In this document: positions 26,771-41,700 of the stretch, in pieces | Position numbering within the stretch: the stretch's first letter is position 1 | Layout of the letters: each line of letters begins with the position of its first letter | Source: Balanoglossus misakiensis | Lineage: Eukaryota; Hemichordata | Length of the DNA: 64,000 bases | Reading direction: 5' to 3' | Assembly (NCBI GenBank): GCA_040954595.2 | Contig: CM082580.2 | Span: 13,206,001 to 13,270,000 of the forward strand | The notes under the pieces: generated by a model | Told to the model about the DNA's origin: nothing | The model's input: the letters and a program-made list of their open reading frames with translations, nothing else | Database searches by the model: none | Translations under genes and position numbers: made by a program

Positions 26771-26789
26771 TGACGTCATACAAGATGGC
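26771..26789 (+). promoter_or_regulatory. CRE palindrome and YY1-type motif at the VPS41 start
   Basis: TGACGTCA (26771-26778) is a full CRE/ATF site. It is followed at 26781-26789 by CAAGATGGC, the classical YY1 core, which overlaps the VPS41 initiation codon (ATG 26785-26787). YY1 sites straddling the first codon are typical of TATA-less housekeeping promoters. Position and sequence are seen directly; binding is inferred. Confidence 0.6.
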
Positions 26790-29700
26790 TGCTCAGGAGA
26801 ACCCGGAAGAAAGGGTGAGAGAGACTTAGTTTTCTTAGGGCACGATCGCATGAACTGCCTGTCAGCTGCACCGAAACTTGAATTATATGGCCATAGAAAA
26901 TCACATACAAAGGGACACTTAGAGATGGATGTACATACGTATTCCTTGGCACAAGATTAGCTTTTTGATCGTTGTTTTGCGTTAATTATTAGTGTATAAA
27001 TCAAGGCATCGGACCGGATTACTAGCAGACGCCTACATCTAGATCAGCGTAAAACTCCGGGCAGATCGTGCACGCATGCTGGTATCATGTATTACGCTAA
27101 CAGCGCGAACTTAAGAATACTGAGGCTGATTTTCCCAGCGAGATCTTCCCAGTATAATCGCGATCTTCCTTGGCGATCGGCCTCCATTGGCACGAGAACA
27201 TGTACAAACATTGCTTGGTGCCCCTCCCACATTTCGATAGCAGACTACATGTACATCATCTGCATGACACTTGACAGTCAGTACACCGTACACACACGTA
27301 CCGCAATAAATCAGAATAAAGAAAATTCGACAAAAGTTTGTCGACCAAACACTGAAATGTTCCAATTTCAGTAAAAACCCGGAAGTTGTAAATCACGATA
27401 ATCATATGCACATATCAACAACCGTGTAACTTGCAACACCCCGTTACGTAACACCGTAAACAGTAGAAAGCCGTCTCTATGGTAACATACAACGTATACG
27501 ATCATACAGTACAATACATTCTAGGTCACTCCCAATGCCGATTTTTGTGTTGGTTATCATTCTTGAGACAGTATACATGTATTCATTCATTTATTCATTC
27601 ATTCATTCATTCATTCATTGATTCATTCATTCATTCATTGATTCATTCATTCACTCACTCACTCGCTAGCTCGCTCTTTGTTCTCAAATTCATTCATTGA
27701 GTCAATTATAAGTAAATAAATGAACAGTTTCAGTGAAATAATGAAAAGGCACCAGTGAACAGCCAGTTAGGGGTCATATCGTCCTCTGAATCAGGCTATA
27801 TTTCTGTGACATTAAATCATTCCACCAGAGCTGAATTCTGAAGTGTGCAAAACTTTATGAGCTAATGCCTCATACTAAAATTAATGGAAAATATTTGTGA
27901 TGAGTCATGCTACAGTTATTCCAGGAGGAAATTTCAGCTCTTTAATTTCATAGTAGATGATTGATCATTCTACCATATCTGACAACTGACGACACTCATG
28001 TTACATCGCTGCATGTTCTTGTTTATCATCAGATGGAAGATGGTTCAGAAGACCAGGAGGAAGAGAGTTCTTCATCTGAGGAGTCTGATATCCAAGAACC
28101 CAAGTTAAAATATGAAAGAATTGGCAACGATCTTCAGCATATCCTGGACAGCAGTCAAGATGCTGTAAGCTGTTTAGCTGTACATAGTAAGGTCAGTATA
28201 CAGCCTGATACCACTATATGATAGGACTTGAGAGCACCTACTTTCTCTTGTTTGCATTTAGCCTAGCGAAACTTAACCCAAGCTATAGAAATTTTGTCTT
28301 GTCCACAAGACAAAATAATATGATATGTGTTAGAATTGAATTGGATGTAATTGTATCCCTGAATTCAGGTCATATCCATAAACTCCATTTACAGATCACA
28401 AAACATCGCATGATGCAAAGCATGAGCCCGGGGGGCACATCAATAAAGCCATCCCTTCACCTGTTTTTACATATGCCATTAAAAGTATCCATAGATCTAC
28501 ATGCATCTACCCCATACCCCCCCCCCCCCACCAATGCATGTAACCCACTTAACATATTGGACCAATACTTCCCTTAAGTGTCTTCCAGCCATTGTATACA
28601 ACCAAACCCTAGTGTATTCAGTCTTTGTGTAATGTATATTTCTATAACGCACAAATGAAAGCGATGACTTGGTGCCCTGCAGGTGTACATATCTTTCTGC
28701 TGCACTGTGTGCATAGAACCTCCTTCCACACAGAAAAGTGATAAATATGTATTTTGTCTGAATTACAGCAACTCTTGCTCGTCATTTTAATGAGTTCATA
28801 AATGCCTCCTAAAATTTAACAGATGAGGGAGAGAAAAGAATGATTGAACCCGTGAGACTTTCAGAATGTAGTAAGCTGGTTGTCTGAAATTAGATTGCAT
28901 TGAATAATATGCAATCACACATGACCGTTGACATAACTGGCAATTTTTACAAAATTGCCAAATTGTTGAGTTTTCAGACATGTAACAGGAAACGATTAAT
29001 AACTTTTATATCTCCATGTTTTGCTGATATTGTCATTAAATTTTATTGTCGAAGACAACTATATCCTGTTCACATGGGGATGCACTACACTTCGTATTCC
29101 AAACATGTGTCCTTTACACCAGACATAACCAGTCATACTTGCTTATTTTTGCTTTCTTACTTGGCAGTTCTTGGCCATTGGTACTCATTGGGGAGTGGTT
29201 CATGTCTTAGACCATCAAGGAAATAGCATCTCCAGCAAGGAGTTTGCATCTGTAAGTATCTCTACCATCATCATTAATTTTCTCCAGCGTGTCATCCAGA
29301 ATGCCCAAGGATACTATGCTCCCCCCCCCCCCCTCAGGATCTGAGCCCTTTCACTCCCCATTTCCATGATCTGTAGAGGTCATTACCATAGATAATGGTG
29401 GATTTAGACTGAAAATAGTCTACAGATGAGTATAGATGAAACATCACTTTAAATGCTGAAAGGTATGGTATGTGTCTGCCCATTTATTCTGCTATTAAAT
29501 TGTGATGCAATGTTGACTTTGAAATGAAGTCACTCTCCACATTTGAATATTTTCTCCATCTTTTCTCTCTGCTGCTATTAAAATGTCAAAGTATGTAAGT
29601 TGACAGTCTTTGTCACAAATGTACAATAAATAAAACAACATGGAAAGTAAAAATGTTGGCGTCACGCATGAAAACATAATCATATTCCATAATTTTGAAT

Positions 29701-32700
29701 TATGTTTGTCAACAGGTCAGAGTGTATGCTGATCCGATTATTTATTGGCAGAAGGATGAATGCTCAGTTTGCTGTTTAAATAATTTGCTTTGTGATAATA
29801 TGATTTGGGGCAAATGTTTCATCAGTGCTCACAGGTCATTGTGGATGTGATAATTTATTCATAGAATGGCGAACGCGGTGCTCATAGTTTGCTGTTTGAT
29901 ATAAGCATCAAAGCTCAAATGTCATTTCAAGGTAGAATCCCTCTCTCCATTTAGGTTTATTTTCTTACAAAAAATGTACATTTGTTTGTTTGTTTGTTTG
30001 TTTGTTTATCAGCATACTACAACAGTAAACCAGATCAGCCTTGATGATAATGGGGACTACATTGCCAGTTGTTCTGATGATGGAAGGGTAGGTATATGGT
30101 TACCTTTTCATAGTGCAGAAAATTGTTTGTGTGATAACATGTTCTTTCTATGTGTAGAAAGTCTTATCACTGATCATATGAAACTTTAACAAACTAATAC
30201 TCACAGTATTAGGCTACATATCATCAGTGACAATAATTATCTTTTATACTAGGATCCATTCTATCATCGGACATTAATGAAACTAAGTATCTTGAATCTC
30301 AACTCAAGTTACAAATGTTTCAATGACTGCATATTCAAAACTCAAAATGGCCATCGAATTCTGTATAACTCTACAAGGGAAAGAGGGGTTAACCCTTTTA
30401 GCAGTGAACAGTCGTCCGCCATTTGAATACTTCTCAGTTTCATTCTTTTATTTAGAGATTTCAACATCTCTCACACTATTGAATGTGACACACAATCCCC
30501 AGATATGGAATGGCTATCATTTCTTTCCGTAAAATCCATCCCCAAGGTATCATTCGATCTCAAAACTCTCTCACTTTTAAGTCAGCATCAATCCTTGGTG
30601 TCAGATTTCTAGAAAATCTGTACAGCTGTGTCGCTGTATACTCTCGCATTAATAAGAAACCTGGCTGCTGTGTAATAAAACCTCCACTCAGGTTACTTTA
30701 ATTACTGCCGTAGTTGAAATGATGTCCGACTATTAATAAGCTCCATTGATCTAAATAGTCAATCATTGTACAACACGGCATAAATTTCAGAAATACAATC
30801 TAGTTTGATGTGTACATCAAGTACAGGGCACTTGCAGATGTTAATTTGTGAGTAAAATTAAGATATTTTGTCTTTGATGGTCTTCAGTGATACGCATGCT
30901 AGCAGGTATGCATTTGACATGACGTGACATATAATTCTGTTTTAGGTAGGATTGAGAGGAACAGATGTGAAAAATAATAATGATAAAACTGCTTTTGATA
31001 AAAATAGACAGACTATCAAGAAGGATGAACATTTTAGAGATTCAGGTGGGGGAAATTCTCTGAAAGTCAACAAGAGGATTTTAGATGTGAGTATCTGCCC
31101 CTCTGGGATGAGAGATTTACTGTTTAATTATTCAGAAGGTAGCATTAAGATTCTAAGAAATATGACACATCTTAAAACTACTAGGATGGGTTTCAGGGAA
31201 ACCTTAAATCTTGCCGTAGTCTGTCTGTCTGTCTGGCTGTTTGCAGATCTGTCTGTCTAAAAAATGAAACTGAAACTTCCATACTTCAAAATGATGAGCA
31301 ATCTCAATACATTGTACATTGAAAAAAGTGAAGTGTTGAGCTAGCTTCACATACAACTTAACCAGCTGTGCCATACGGATCCAAACAAAATACCCTTCTG
31401 TGGGTCTTTTCTGCATATCCTCAGCCATTCTTATCAAAATATCACAAAATGTCCCAAATACTATAAATATTCTACATGAACAATGGTATACCTGTACATT
31501 CCTACCTGCAATTTGAGAAGTGCATTCATGCATTTCTGACCAGCTATTTTGGAACATTTCGTATGTCAGAGTATAATTTAGTGTAGTTCTTATAATAGCT
31601 CAACTTATTCACAAATAGGACAGGGAATGAAATGTGAAGGTTCTCTGCAGAGCTGATATTTTCATTCTACTTATATAAAAAATGGAACAGCAAAGTTTGC
31701 GTTTTGATGCATGTCATGAAACTAAACACCTTTTCCTCTAGATACATATAAAAATAATATTAGTCTAGTACGTATTAAACACAAACACAAACAACAGTTG
31801 ACAGTCAATATTGGTACAAATGTACTCCCAATGTGAAAACATATTTTAAACTTACTGTTTGTGTTCCTGTGATCAGTAAGCAGAAAGCCAATCAAGTATC
31901 TTCTTTCATACAGGCTGTAATTTTGTAAAGTGGTAGGTGATAGGTTATCATTTTCACTATATGGTTCCACACTTGATGATGTTCTTGCACAAGTATAATG
32001 CATGTTGTCAATGATTTCTTCCACAGGTGAATTTTGTTCCACAAACTGTATTTCCCTTGGCAGTCAAGCATGACTTGGATGTGATGTGTTTTCTATTGCA
32101 GGTTGCTGTTAATGGCTTGTATGAGACAGAAGACAACCAACTTCAAGCTTTGGATTACCCTGTTAAGGTGGTTAAACTGCATCTTGTTGCACTTAATTTG
32201 AATAACCATGGAGGTCATGACCTTTGAACTCATACCCCTGATGAAGTGTTTTATCAAAATTTAAAAAAAATCTCAAAATGCTGGATTGATTAAAGAGAAA
32301 TGTTTACAGAAAGTGGAATTGATGTACATGTAAATGTATTTAATTTTCAATATGACCTCAGAGTCATGAACTTTGAAATCTTTACTGATTATCTCCGAAT
32401 GCCTGCACTGAATAGGCAAAAATAATAAAGCAAAGTTAGTGATATTGACCCATAAATTATATATATGCTTTTTTCAATTTGTTCTTTCCCAGGCTGTTGC
32501 TTTAGATCCAAAGTTTTCCAAGCCAAACAGTGGTAAGCAGTATGTTACTGGTGGGACCAAGGTAGGTCGTGGCCAAAAATGTTTTAAACACTGAATTTTT
32601 GCAGATACCATAACTCATCCCCCCAATAAAAATATCTGACTTTAATCCGACGTAATGTAAGCTGCAAGAACAAAGAAAACTTAAGAGGCTTTAGTGTACT

Positions 32701-35700
32701 GCCTAGTTTTTTTTTTCAAGTGTTCGACTCAGTTCAACTCCTGATGTTTAATAATAGCTTGTGTTTTTTTAAAAACAACTGCTTGAGATTTCCTTTAAAA
32801 TAAAGCAAACGATTTTCTCCAAGCAGTCTGGTTCTCTAATTTCCAGCCCCTGCAGATGCATATGTGTCAAAACAATTTTTGAATGAAATACCCATGCAAA
32901 CATCACAAGCTATATACATTAATACAGTCGTGAAATAGTCTAACTGCCATATCTCAGTCAGTCATGTCAGTCAGGCCACCATGCTGAAGTGTGCAGGGCA
33001 TGTCACATCAATTTTTCATGCATGATAAAAAATTTACTTGCACAGTGGGAATTCCTTGCTTCCGTAGCCATAATCTTTTATGCCTTTGTTATTTTGACAT
33101 GTTTGTCAGAGGACAGATATATTTTGACATGGCTGAGCTATGCAAAGGTGATTCTTCAACTGTTCATATAACATGACGGTTTTGTTGATGTCAAAGTCTA
33201 ATAAATAATGGGGAAAAATTATCCTTTGAGTTTTTCGTATGTTTGATACAAGATATAAAATGCACTCCTTTGCCTCATAAAACATTTTGATATAGCAACC
33301 AAGAGTGCCGTAACTTCAACCATGCCTGGAAAGAATACTTGATATAATTTCTGATGTTTTTCAGGAATACTATAAATTGTAAACAATTGTGCAGCCATAG
33401 TCATCAGATTGAGAAGTTGGGAAAGTACCCCTGCACTTGCACCTGTCAAATCAAATCCAAAAGGGTATTGATTTTTTTTCCAATGGACAGGACAAAAGAA
33501 AATTACATATTAGCTTGGGGAACTCATCAATACAGTTGCATGATGGTTTATATTTTAGCATTCACTATATAATGCATGTACGGGTATATTTCACAGAATA
33601 CAAAACATTACAGATTTCTTAGATGCTAGTTGTTATAACAGTTAAAAAGACACCCTTCATGTGCAATTGAAAGAGAGGCGTGGGTAGTTTGTGACATCAT
33701 GCATTTACAACCTCGGAGCAAATACACCTACAGCTCAGGTTAAAGATCTCCAAGCACAGAATGCTAAAAACATGGGAAAAATCACATAAATGTCCTCAAC
33801 TGTGATTTACCGAAAATTTATGGCTTAAGGATTACATTTGTGTCCAATAATGACAGATATTAAAGTGATGGGCAGTTATCCCTGATTTCAAGTTTTTTTT
33901 TTACGATGCCATTCGTCTTTATAATGTTTTTGATGAGGAAATGGGAGGAATTGTAACATGTCAATCACAAGAAGAGTTGTAATGTTTTTTTTGGCCCCCA
34001 AGAGGTGGACTGCATTCACATCATTATTTGTACTCAATTTTGTGAGAACATGAACAACGTACACTGTAGTCTAGAAGAGAATTCAACCTTAAAATTAAAA
34101 AAAAGTAAGAAAGTTGCGGGAATGATGAGAAGTGAATTGAACACAAACCAAAGTGACATGTCAGAGGTGAAGGGCAGCCAAGTCTGCTAACATCTGCTCA
34201 CAAACATTATTCTCTGTTCGCATTACAGCTTGTGCTCAGCGAAAGAGGCTGGCTGAATAGATTGAAGACAACAGTTTTACACCAGGGAGAAGGCCAAATA
34301 AGAACCATCAAATGGAGATCCCACTTTATAGCCTGGGCAAATGACTTGGTAAGGATGCAGTTGCCCCGGCAACCGTGCATCTCAGATGAGGGTCTATCTT
34401 CTGCTTTTTTTTGAGTTGTTGAAAATTTAATGCATGATTCAGCGATAATGTTATGGGTGAGAGATATTATGCCTGCGATAACGGTGAATTCTGGTGAGTG
34501 CGATAACGCAGAGTCAATTGTGAGGAATGGCACTCTCAAAGGAGATGTGCAAAAGCAATTTCATGTGTGTACTTTCAGAAACTCTGTTATTCAAATGAAT
34601 TCCCTCGATGCCGACTGATTTGTTCGCCTGTGTGTAGCCAGGTCACATTTCCTTTTGTGTCATCCATGTATTAGCACATCTTGTCTTCTGATTTTGTACC
34701 TTCAGTTGATATAAGTCTCAGTGAAAAATGATTTGTCTTAGTGACAAGTTTTGAGCTTCAGATTTGAATTATAGTCAAATTTCTCTGGCTGTGATGAGAC
34801 ACAAATTGTTCACGCTTTTATGACTTTTATGAAAGTTCAAATGAACAGGGAGAAGTGTAGATGTGTGTGCTTTCACAAATGTCATAAAACTGTCTACATT
34901 TGGAAATTATTACTTGATTACTATGAAGCCCGTATTTCTCTACTTTACGAGCCCACAATTTATGTTTGTCACTGCTTAAAATAATGTTAAATGAAAATTG
35001 ATTTCACTGAATGTTACCATAGATTCCTCCTACTGTCTGTAAATATTCTGAGAAAAAAAAATAAAGAAAAGCATCAAAGAAATGATAGAATCAAACCACC
35101 CATCAGACACTTTGTAGTGTCCAAGTTTTGAATGTAATTACTATGTTAAACATTGAGTGAAGAGGAGTGAAACGTAATATTTACCTAGTGTGGCCATCCG
35201 TGAAACAAGTTACAGTTGAGTAACTGAGATTTTTTGCCGAGAAATTGCCATGTGTGGTTGCATGGCAACAGTGTTTGTTGAGAAATTGAGTGTGAGAGGT
35301 GTAGTTTAAGCTTTGATTGAGGACAAATTGGAATCTATCGAGTTTAGGGTTTGATAATTGTCAGCACCGATCAACTGGCTGAACGTATATGTATGTTACA
35401 GATGGCTAGCCAGTATATGCTTAATAACAAACAGAAATGCAGAAATGCTACTGTACAGTTAGAACATACATGTATTGAAGGCAGTTTCAAACTACATTTA
35501 TGTCAAATATGAAATCGACAAGAGATACTGCCTTTTTTCTTCTTCAAGGAACATTTCGTGAATGACCTTTCAAAATAACAAACAGGCAACTTTCAAAGGC
35601 TTCATGGAAACAGGATATGTGTAGAAAATGGAACACTTTGTGGAACTATTGTGTCACTGTCCCATTTCTTTCAAGAAGACAGATTTTGCAGATTTCAAAA

Positions 35701-38700
35701 CACGGCAGTGCTAAATAGCCGTCATAATACAATTATATTTCTGTCTTGCAGGGGGTGAAAATCTACGATGTCAGCTCAAAGAGAAGGATAACTTTCATCT
35801 CCCGCGATCACGACCCAAGTTTACGACCCGAGATCTACCGCTGTCACTTGTGTTGGAGAGATGATATAACGTTGTTGATTGGTTGGGCTGACAGAATCAA
35901 GGTAGGGCCTTTTGTTGGTTTAATGTTATTAGCCTGTGTGTGTCCAACTCTTCTGATACATTCACCTGACTGACCTTCATTTGTCATTGGAAAAAAAAAG
36001 CTGCATTGAATGCGCAATTGGCAGTTGCATATTTGAGGCACAACCTTCTTGACCTTCTCTGGGTTTATGTACTCACCGTCTAGTCTAATTTCAGCCCCTG
36101 TACTGTTTATTTTGTTGCATCCTATTCCACATTGTGTGCACATACTTTAAAAGAACCACAGATTTAACGAGCTCTTGTGGCTGCTCATGTGCAGTGTTGT
36201 GATTTTAACAATTAAAATCAGGTCAAATTGAAAATTTCCTCAATCTGACATACACACACAGTTTTCAACATATGTGACATTATTCTTTCAGCACTGCAGA
36301 CCAAAAATGCTGAAAAAATCTGTCAGTGTATCCATGAAAAATGTGCATATATGTATCACACAAAATGTTATAAAACAGCAAAATTCAAGAGTATGGAATG
36401 GATCAGTTTGTTATAAATGTTTTGCTGGGGAATGACAGCAAGCCATAATCAGACACCCTCACTACAGATAATATCTTGGATTTGAGTGTGCTATATTGCA
36501 GTGACAAACACATCAAATAAACAGCATGTGCAGCTGTTATCAGATGCCTGGATTTTGTAATGGCTTTCTAAACCTAACATCTGTGTGTTCATCGGAAAAT
36601 GTCAATGTATGCTTATGTTGCTAGTGAGGTCGTGTAAGGTCAACCAGTCGCAGGGAATTGTCAACCTACTTTGTTATCTAGGTTCATTGCCTCTTGATAG
36701 CCAAGTTCAAAACAGTCTCTGCTAAGTTCATGGCTTTTTCCAGCTGTTCTTATGAATGTTGCCACTGATGTCATCATCCATCTCCACAAAATGTTTAGTG
36801 CCTGTGGAGATGAGGTCCAAGGGAGACTTGTGTCCGTATTCTCCATTTGTGGGACATTTCTCAACCAAATTCCGTCAGCCATTAACAAGAACAATTAAAG
36901 CTACATGGACCTAGTTCTTTTCACAGCTTGTTCTCATGTAACAGCTGGCCTACCTTTGCCACAGATGTTAACATTTCTAGAAATATGTCAGTTGGCATAC
37001 GCACGACAAATTTGTAACAATGTCATTTTGTTTTCTGTGGTGAGGGTGGACCTCTTTACAGGGTGAAAGGTTTAAAGATCGCCATGATTTTCAATGCTTC
37101 GTTTGTGTTCTCTCTTTTATCTCTGACAGATATGTAAAGTGAAAGAGAGGGCCATGCATGATTCCAGGGATTTGCCAAACCGATATGTAGAAATAGGTGA
37201 GTTGAGTACACAGTGTAGATGGTTGAACATGCACACAGTGTCATACAACATACAATTTCTCACAGCTCTCAGTTTATTATAACGGTAGTCTGAATTTTTT
37301 TTCTGGCTTGCAGTTTCAATGTTTAAGACAGACTTCTACGTGTGTGGCATAGCACCGCTCAGAGAAAATCTGGTCATTATGTCCTATGTGACTGAAGGAC
37401 CCAAGCAAGAGGCAAGTGCAAAATCATTCCATCGTTAAAACACAATTTTTACAAGAATTTGAGGGTTTTCTTTAAGTTTTGACTATAAGCTGTCCTGGGG
37501 ATCAGGATGTTATGTGAGTGATGATGATAACCAAGAGGGGATGGTCAGATTTTGTGTGTCCATAGCAGAAAAGTCCGGAACTGTATGTCTGGTTGGGAAT
37601 GACAGGCGCTTAATTTTGCAAATCAGCATTTCATGGATTAATGTCTCGTTCATTAATGTCTGGAGATTAAAGGTTGTTTGTGTTTGCTTGACGATAAATT
37701 GAACTAATCACGTTTTTGAGGAACAATTGATCTGATTGCGGCTGACATTTTAACTTTCGTCAGTGGAAATTAGTGGACAATCTCCTAAATTCTATTCATT
37801 ATTAAAGATTGACTGTGAGTTTGGTTGAGTTCATCAATGTCTATTCAGCATACTCTCTGAGTGCTGTGTGCAACCACCATGAAAACGGTATCAGTTCTTG
37901 TATCAGATGTTTTCAAGTGCAGTAAGAGTAGTTTGCGATACGTGTACATGTACATATACGTGCTCAGGTTTATTGTGAGAAATCTGCCACTCATGATGAC
38001 AGGTACTCAGGTGTTTGTACTTTTTTCACACCAGAAATGAAAGAGTCTGCCCTTTCAGAAAGTCTATCTTTTGACCTCCTACATGTATGTAAAATGCTCA
38101 CATTGACATCTGCCAAAATAGATGAAATCTTGTGATGATAAATTCTGTTGTTGTTTTTTAAATCCAGGATGAGCAAAAAGGATCCAGACGTCCACAGCTA
38201 CGCATTATCGAACCAAAGATGGATGACTTTGAAGAGATTTCCTGCGATGCACTTTCAATACGAGGCTTCCAAGAATACAGACCCAATGATTATCATCTAG
38301 AGCACATAGAAGCAGAAAACCTCTTCTACATCGTCAGTCCGAAAGACGTCGTTGTTGCAAAACCGAGGGATTTGGATGATCATGTGGCATGGCTAATGGA
38401 CCATGAAATGTTTCAGGTGTGGATGGGTTTATCAAACTGCATTGTAGTGGAAGCTGGCAGAAAATGCTGGTAGAATGACAGCTAACCAAGTTTTCTTTCA
38501 TCTGTTATTCATTCTGCCTTGACAGGAAGCGCTTGTAGTGGCAGAGGCCAACAGCAGACTGTTGAAAAGACATGATTTGTTGGAAATTGGAAGATCTTAT
38601 CTGAATTACTTGCTGGATGAACAAGAGTATGATGAGGCAGCCAGGTATGGAAATCGTTGGCGTACAATCCTTCGGGGCAAAATGCAGAGTTGGCTCTGAC

Positions 38701-41700
38701 TCATAGGGCGATTCGCTGTGGCAGTGGTAGTTCATTGGGCATTGATCGTGATGAAAGTTGTGATAGTGAAGATTGAATGACACGTCTGTTAAAGTTCAAG
38801 CTGTGCAGTTGAATGAGTTTCTGAAATGTGAAATGTCTTTCCTCAGGTGTGAAATTACACCAAGATTTGCCAATGACACTACACAACCACATGTGACTGT
38901 CAAATCTGAAGTGGGTTTCTCAGTTGTGGAATCACACAGATCTGTAGAGTTCACAGACACACATGCATGCACACACAAATAAGGAAATCATAGAAAACAA
39001 TTTTGACACAAATTATGCAACCCACGCAAAACCGTTAAATTTTGATGTCCTGTTTGTAGGACAGTAAATCAGAATAAATGGTTGCCATTAAAAAAATATT
39101 GCCACCATGGTATGTTATACAAATTAACTTGTAAGTCACCAGTACTTGTAAAAACAGGAACTACTGGTGCTATTACAGAAATCAAATATTCGAAATGCCC
39201 ATGAATCGTGAGTCTTATCTATGAGGTGTTTTCAGATATTTTTTTGGTACAATATAAGAGAGACTCATGACAGAGATTTGTTGTTTTAGATTTTGTGTTT
39301 TCTTTTTCCACCCAAAGGCAATGTGTGAAGGTGCTTGGGAAAAAGAAGGATTTATGGGAGAATGAAGTCTTCAAGTTTGCAAAGATTCAACAGTTGAAGG
39401 CGATCGCTCCATACGTGCCACGGGGTGACATGAGATTGAGTCAAGCTATTTATGAAATGATCCTGAATGAATACTTACAGACAGATTATGAGGTAATGTT
39501 CGAGTTTCATTTTATTTGACAGAAGAGATGACAGTCTCCATCGTCACGGATGTAGAGCAAAAAAAACATTTTGTAAAATATCCTTCCAGATAGATTACTA
39601 AATATTGCAAATGCCAGACTTATCAAAACATATATAGGCCCAGTAGTGAAATCTTTACAGTAGTCATCCATCCGTGAATTTTATCATCCATTTCTTTTTA
39701 AAGAGCAATGTGATTGAGTTTGTTGTAGTTATGAGACGTTTATTGAGTGCGCTCAAATGAGTTACAAAAATGGCCTCCAGGGAGAAGGCAGTCAATATAG
39801 AGTTGATTGGTTGGATCAGTTTAGAATCAGAGCATGAAACCTTGTAAATAATCACAGTCGTGGGTCAATATCACAGATTTGATAGATCACTGTGTGCTAA
39901 TGCAGTGTGCACTTGACCTTGATAATGATGGTCAAAACGTTTGGCTGCGTTTCATTTAAGCATGCATCCATCTTTTAATGAATTTGCAAAAATTGGGGGA
40001 ATACCATCAAATTTTGATGGGAGATCTCATCAATGCCGTTTCACTGTGATTGAAAATACAGAGATTGTTATGGATAATTAAAACATGCACTCTTTCTTGA
40101 AAACGTGAGGATGAGCTCTCTTTTTTTAGTTTTGAATGAGACTTAATCTTAAATACAACATACACAGAATAAAATCTTATAGAAAAACTACGTTTCCCCA
40201 AAAATCTGTTTGCAGGGAATATTTTTAGTGATCGACATTTCTCCTGATTATTTTGGGTTGTTTGAAAGTAGAGCATTGATAATCCACTCCTTGGCAAGTC
40301 AATAAAATTAGCTCATGGAGCCATGATGTCTACCTCTGTCTTCTAAGTTACTCTATCATGTAATCTCTTTTTAATTTTACTAATTGCAGTGCTATTTCCC
40401 GTTCAATTTGCCATAAGGCTGCCCTATAGATCTCCCAGATGGATATATTAGTCTTCTAGAAAAAATATCAAAACTGCCATTTTGTTATTTTCCAAATCAG
40501 TTTTAAAAATCAGTTGTTTTTAATAATTGTATGACTGTTACAATCCCCTCAGCCTAAGAGATAAAGGATGGGTCAGCAAAACAGGCTTCAGTTGTAAATT
40601 TTGATTTAGGTTGGTTGATGGGTTATATATGTGTGACGAATGTACATGTATGAAACAGATTTGCCTTCCCCTCGAAACAGCTGATCAGAAACTGGTAATA
40701 AAATGAAAGTGAGAAATGCTCAGATTTGAGCAAGACGACATCACTGCAGGTCTGTCATTAATAGCATTGTTAAGATTCACTGCACGTGAGTTTGTTTGTG
40801 TATCATTTTATCCAGTGGATCTACCCATGATACCTTTGTCTCCCATGTGGTCTTTGCTTGATCCAAACACCAACTCAGTATGGCTTGCGATTTTACTATC
40901 TTACATGATAATGGGGTTTGTGACAAGAAGGCTTGCAACTTTGTAATGGGAATTGCTCCCAATGATACTATGAACGTGATGAAATAAAACTTCTACATTC
41001 AACACTGTCAAGTAATAAATGCCTTGCTTTTTGTCTAAAATTTTCATATAATACATTTAACCACCATGACAAGTTACATTTTTCTCTCTCTTTCTCTCTC
41101 ACAGGGTTTTAATAAATTGATCAAAGAGTGGCCACCAACACTGTATGACTTAATGACAATCGTCAACGCAGTTCAAGAAAGACTCGACAGAGACCCAGAA
41201 GAAGCGATTCTCTTGAAAACTCTTGGAGAACTTTATACTTATGATAAAAGATATGATAAAGCTCTGTCCATTTATCTCAAGTAATTACTGGAATCTTTTT
41301 TCTTTTGCTCAAACTCCAGTTTGTTCATCTTTCTTTCGCAAAAATATGAGAAGATTTTCTGAGTAAATTGAAATTGTTTTATGGAAAAAATTGACAAACA
41401 TGTTGGTTTCTGCGTAATGTACATGTAGACTGTAACAAAATTTTTTTTTTTTTTTCGTTCTGTAGACTCGGTCACAAAGATGTGTTTCAACTGATTCACA
41501 AGCACAATTTATTTGATTCAATACAAGACAAGATAGTAATGTTGATGGAATTTGACACGGAGCAGGCTACTAGAATGTTAGTAGATAATATGGAACGAGT
41601 GCCTGTAAGTATATCCATCTCCATTGTCCATGGAATTACATTATCTGGGAATATCTTTCTCAAAACATCTGCTTGTATATTCAACTCTGTGTGGAACCAG

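Larger units (their letters stand above)
17768..26784. other. POU6 5' introns and shared upstream region with VPS41
   Basis: These 9 kb separate the two start codons. I see no convincing coding gene. There are candidate minus-strand non-coding exons at 20489-20569, at 26155-26217 and ending at 26416. A 181-codon open frame at 24281-24826 (+) has no recognisable motif. The stretch from about 25,640 to 26,790 has more CpG and is the likely promoter zone for both genes. The rest is AT-rich sequence suitable for a search for conserved non-coding elements. Confidence 0.6.

Noticed and set aside
31204-31557. 117-codon minus frame in a VPS41 intron
   Set aside because: It has no motif, no splice context and a CTGT microsatellite at one end.
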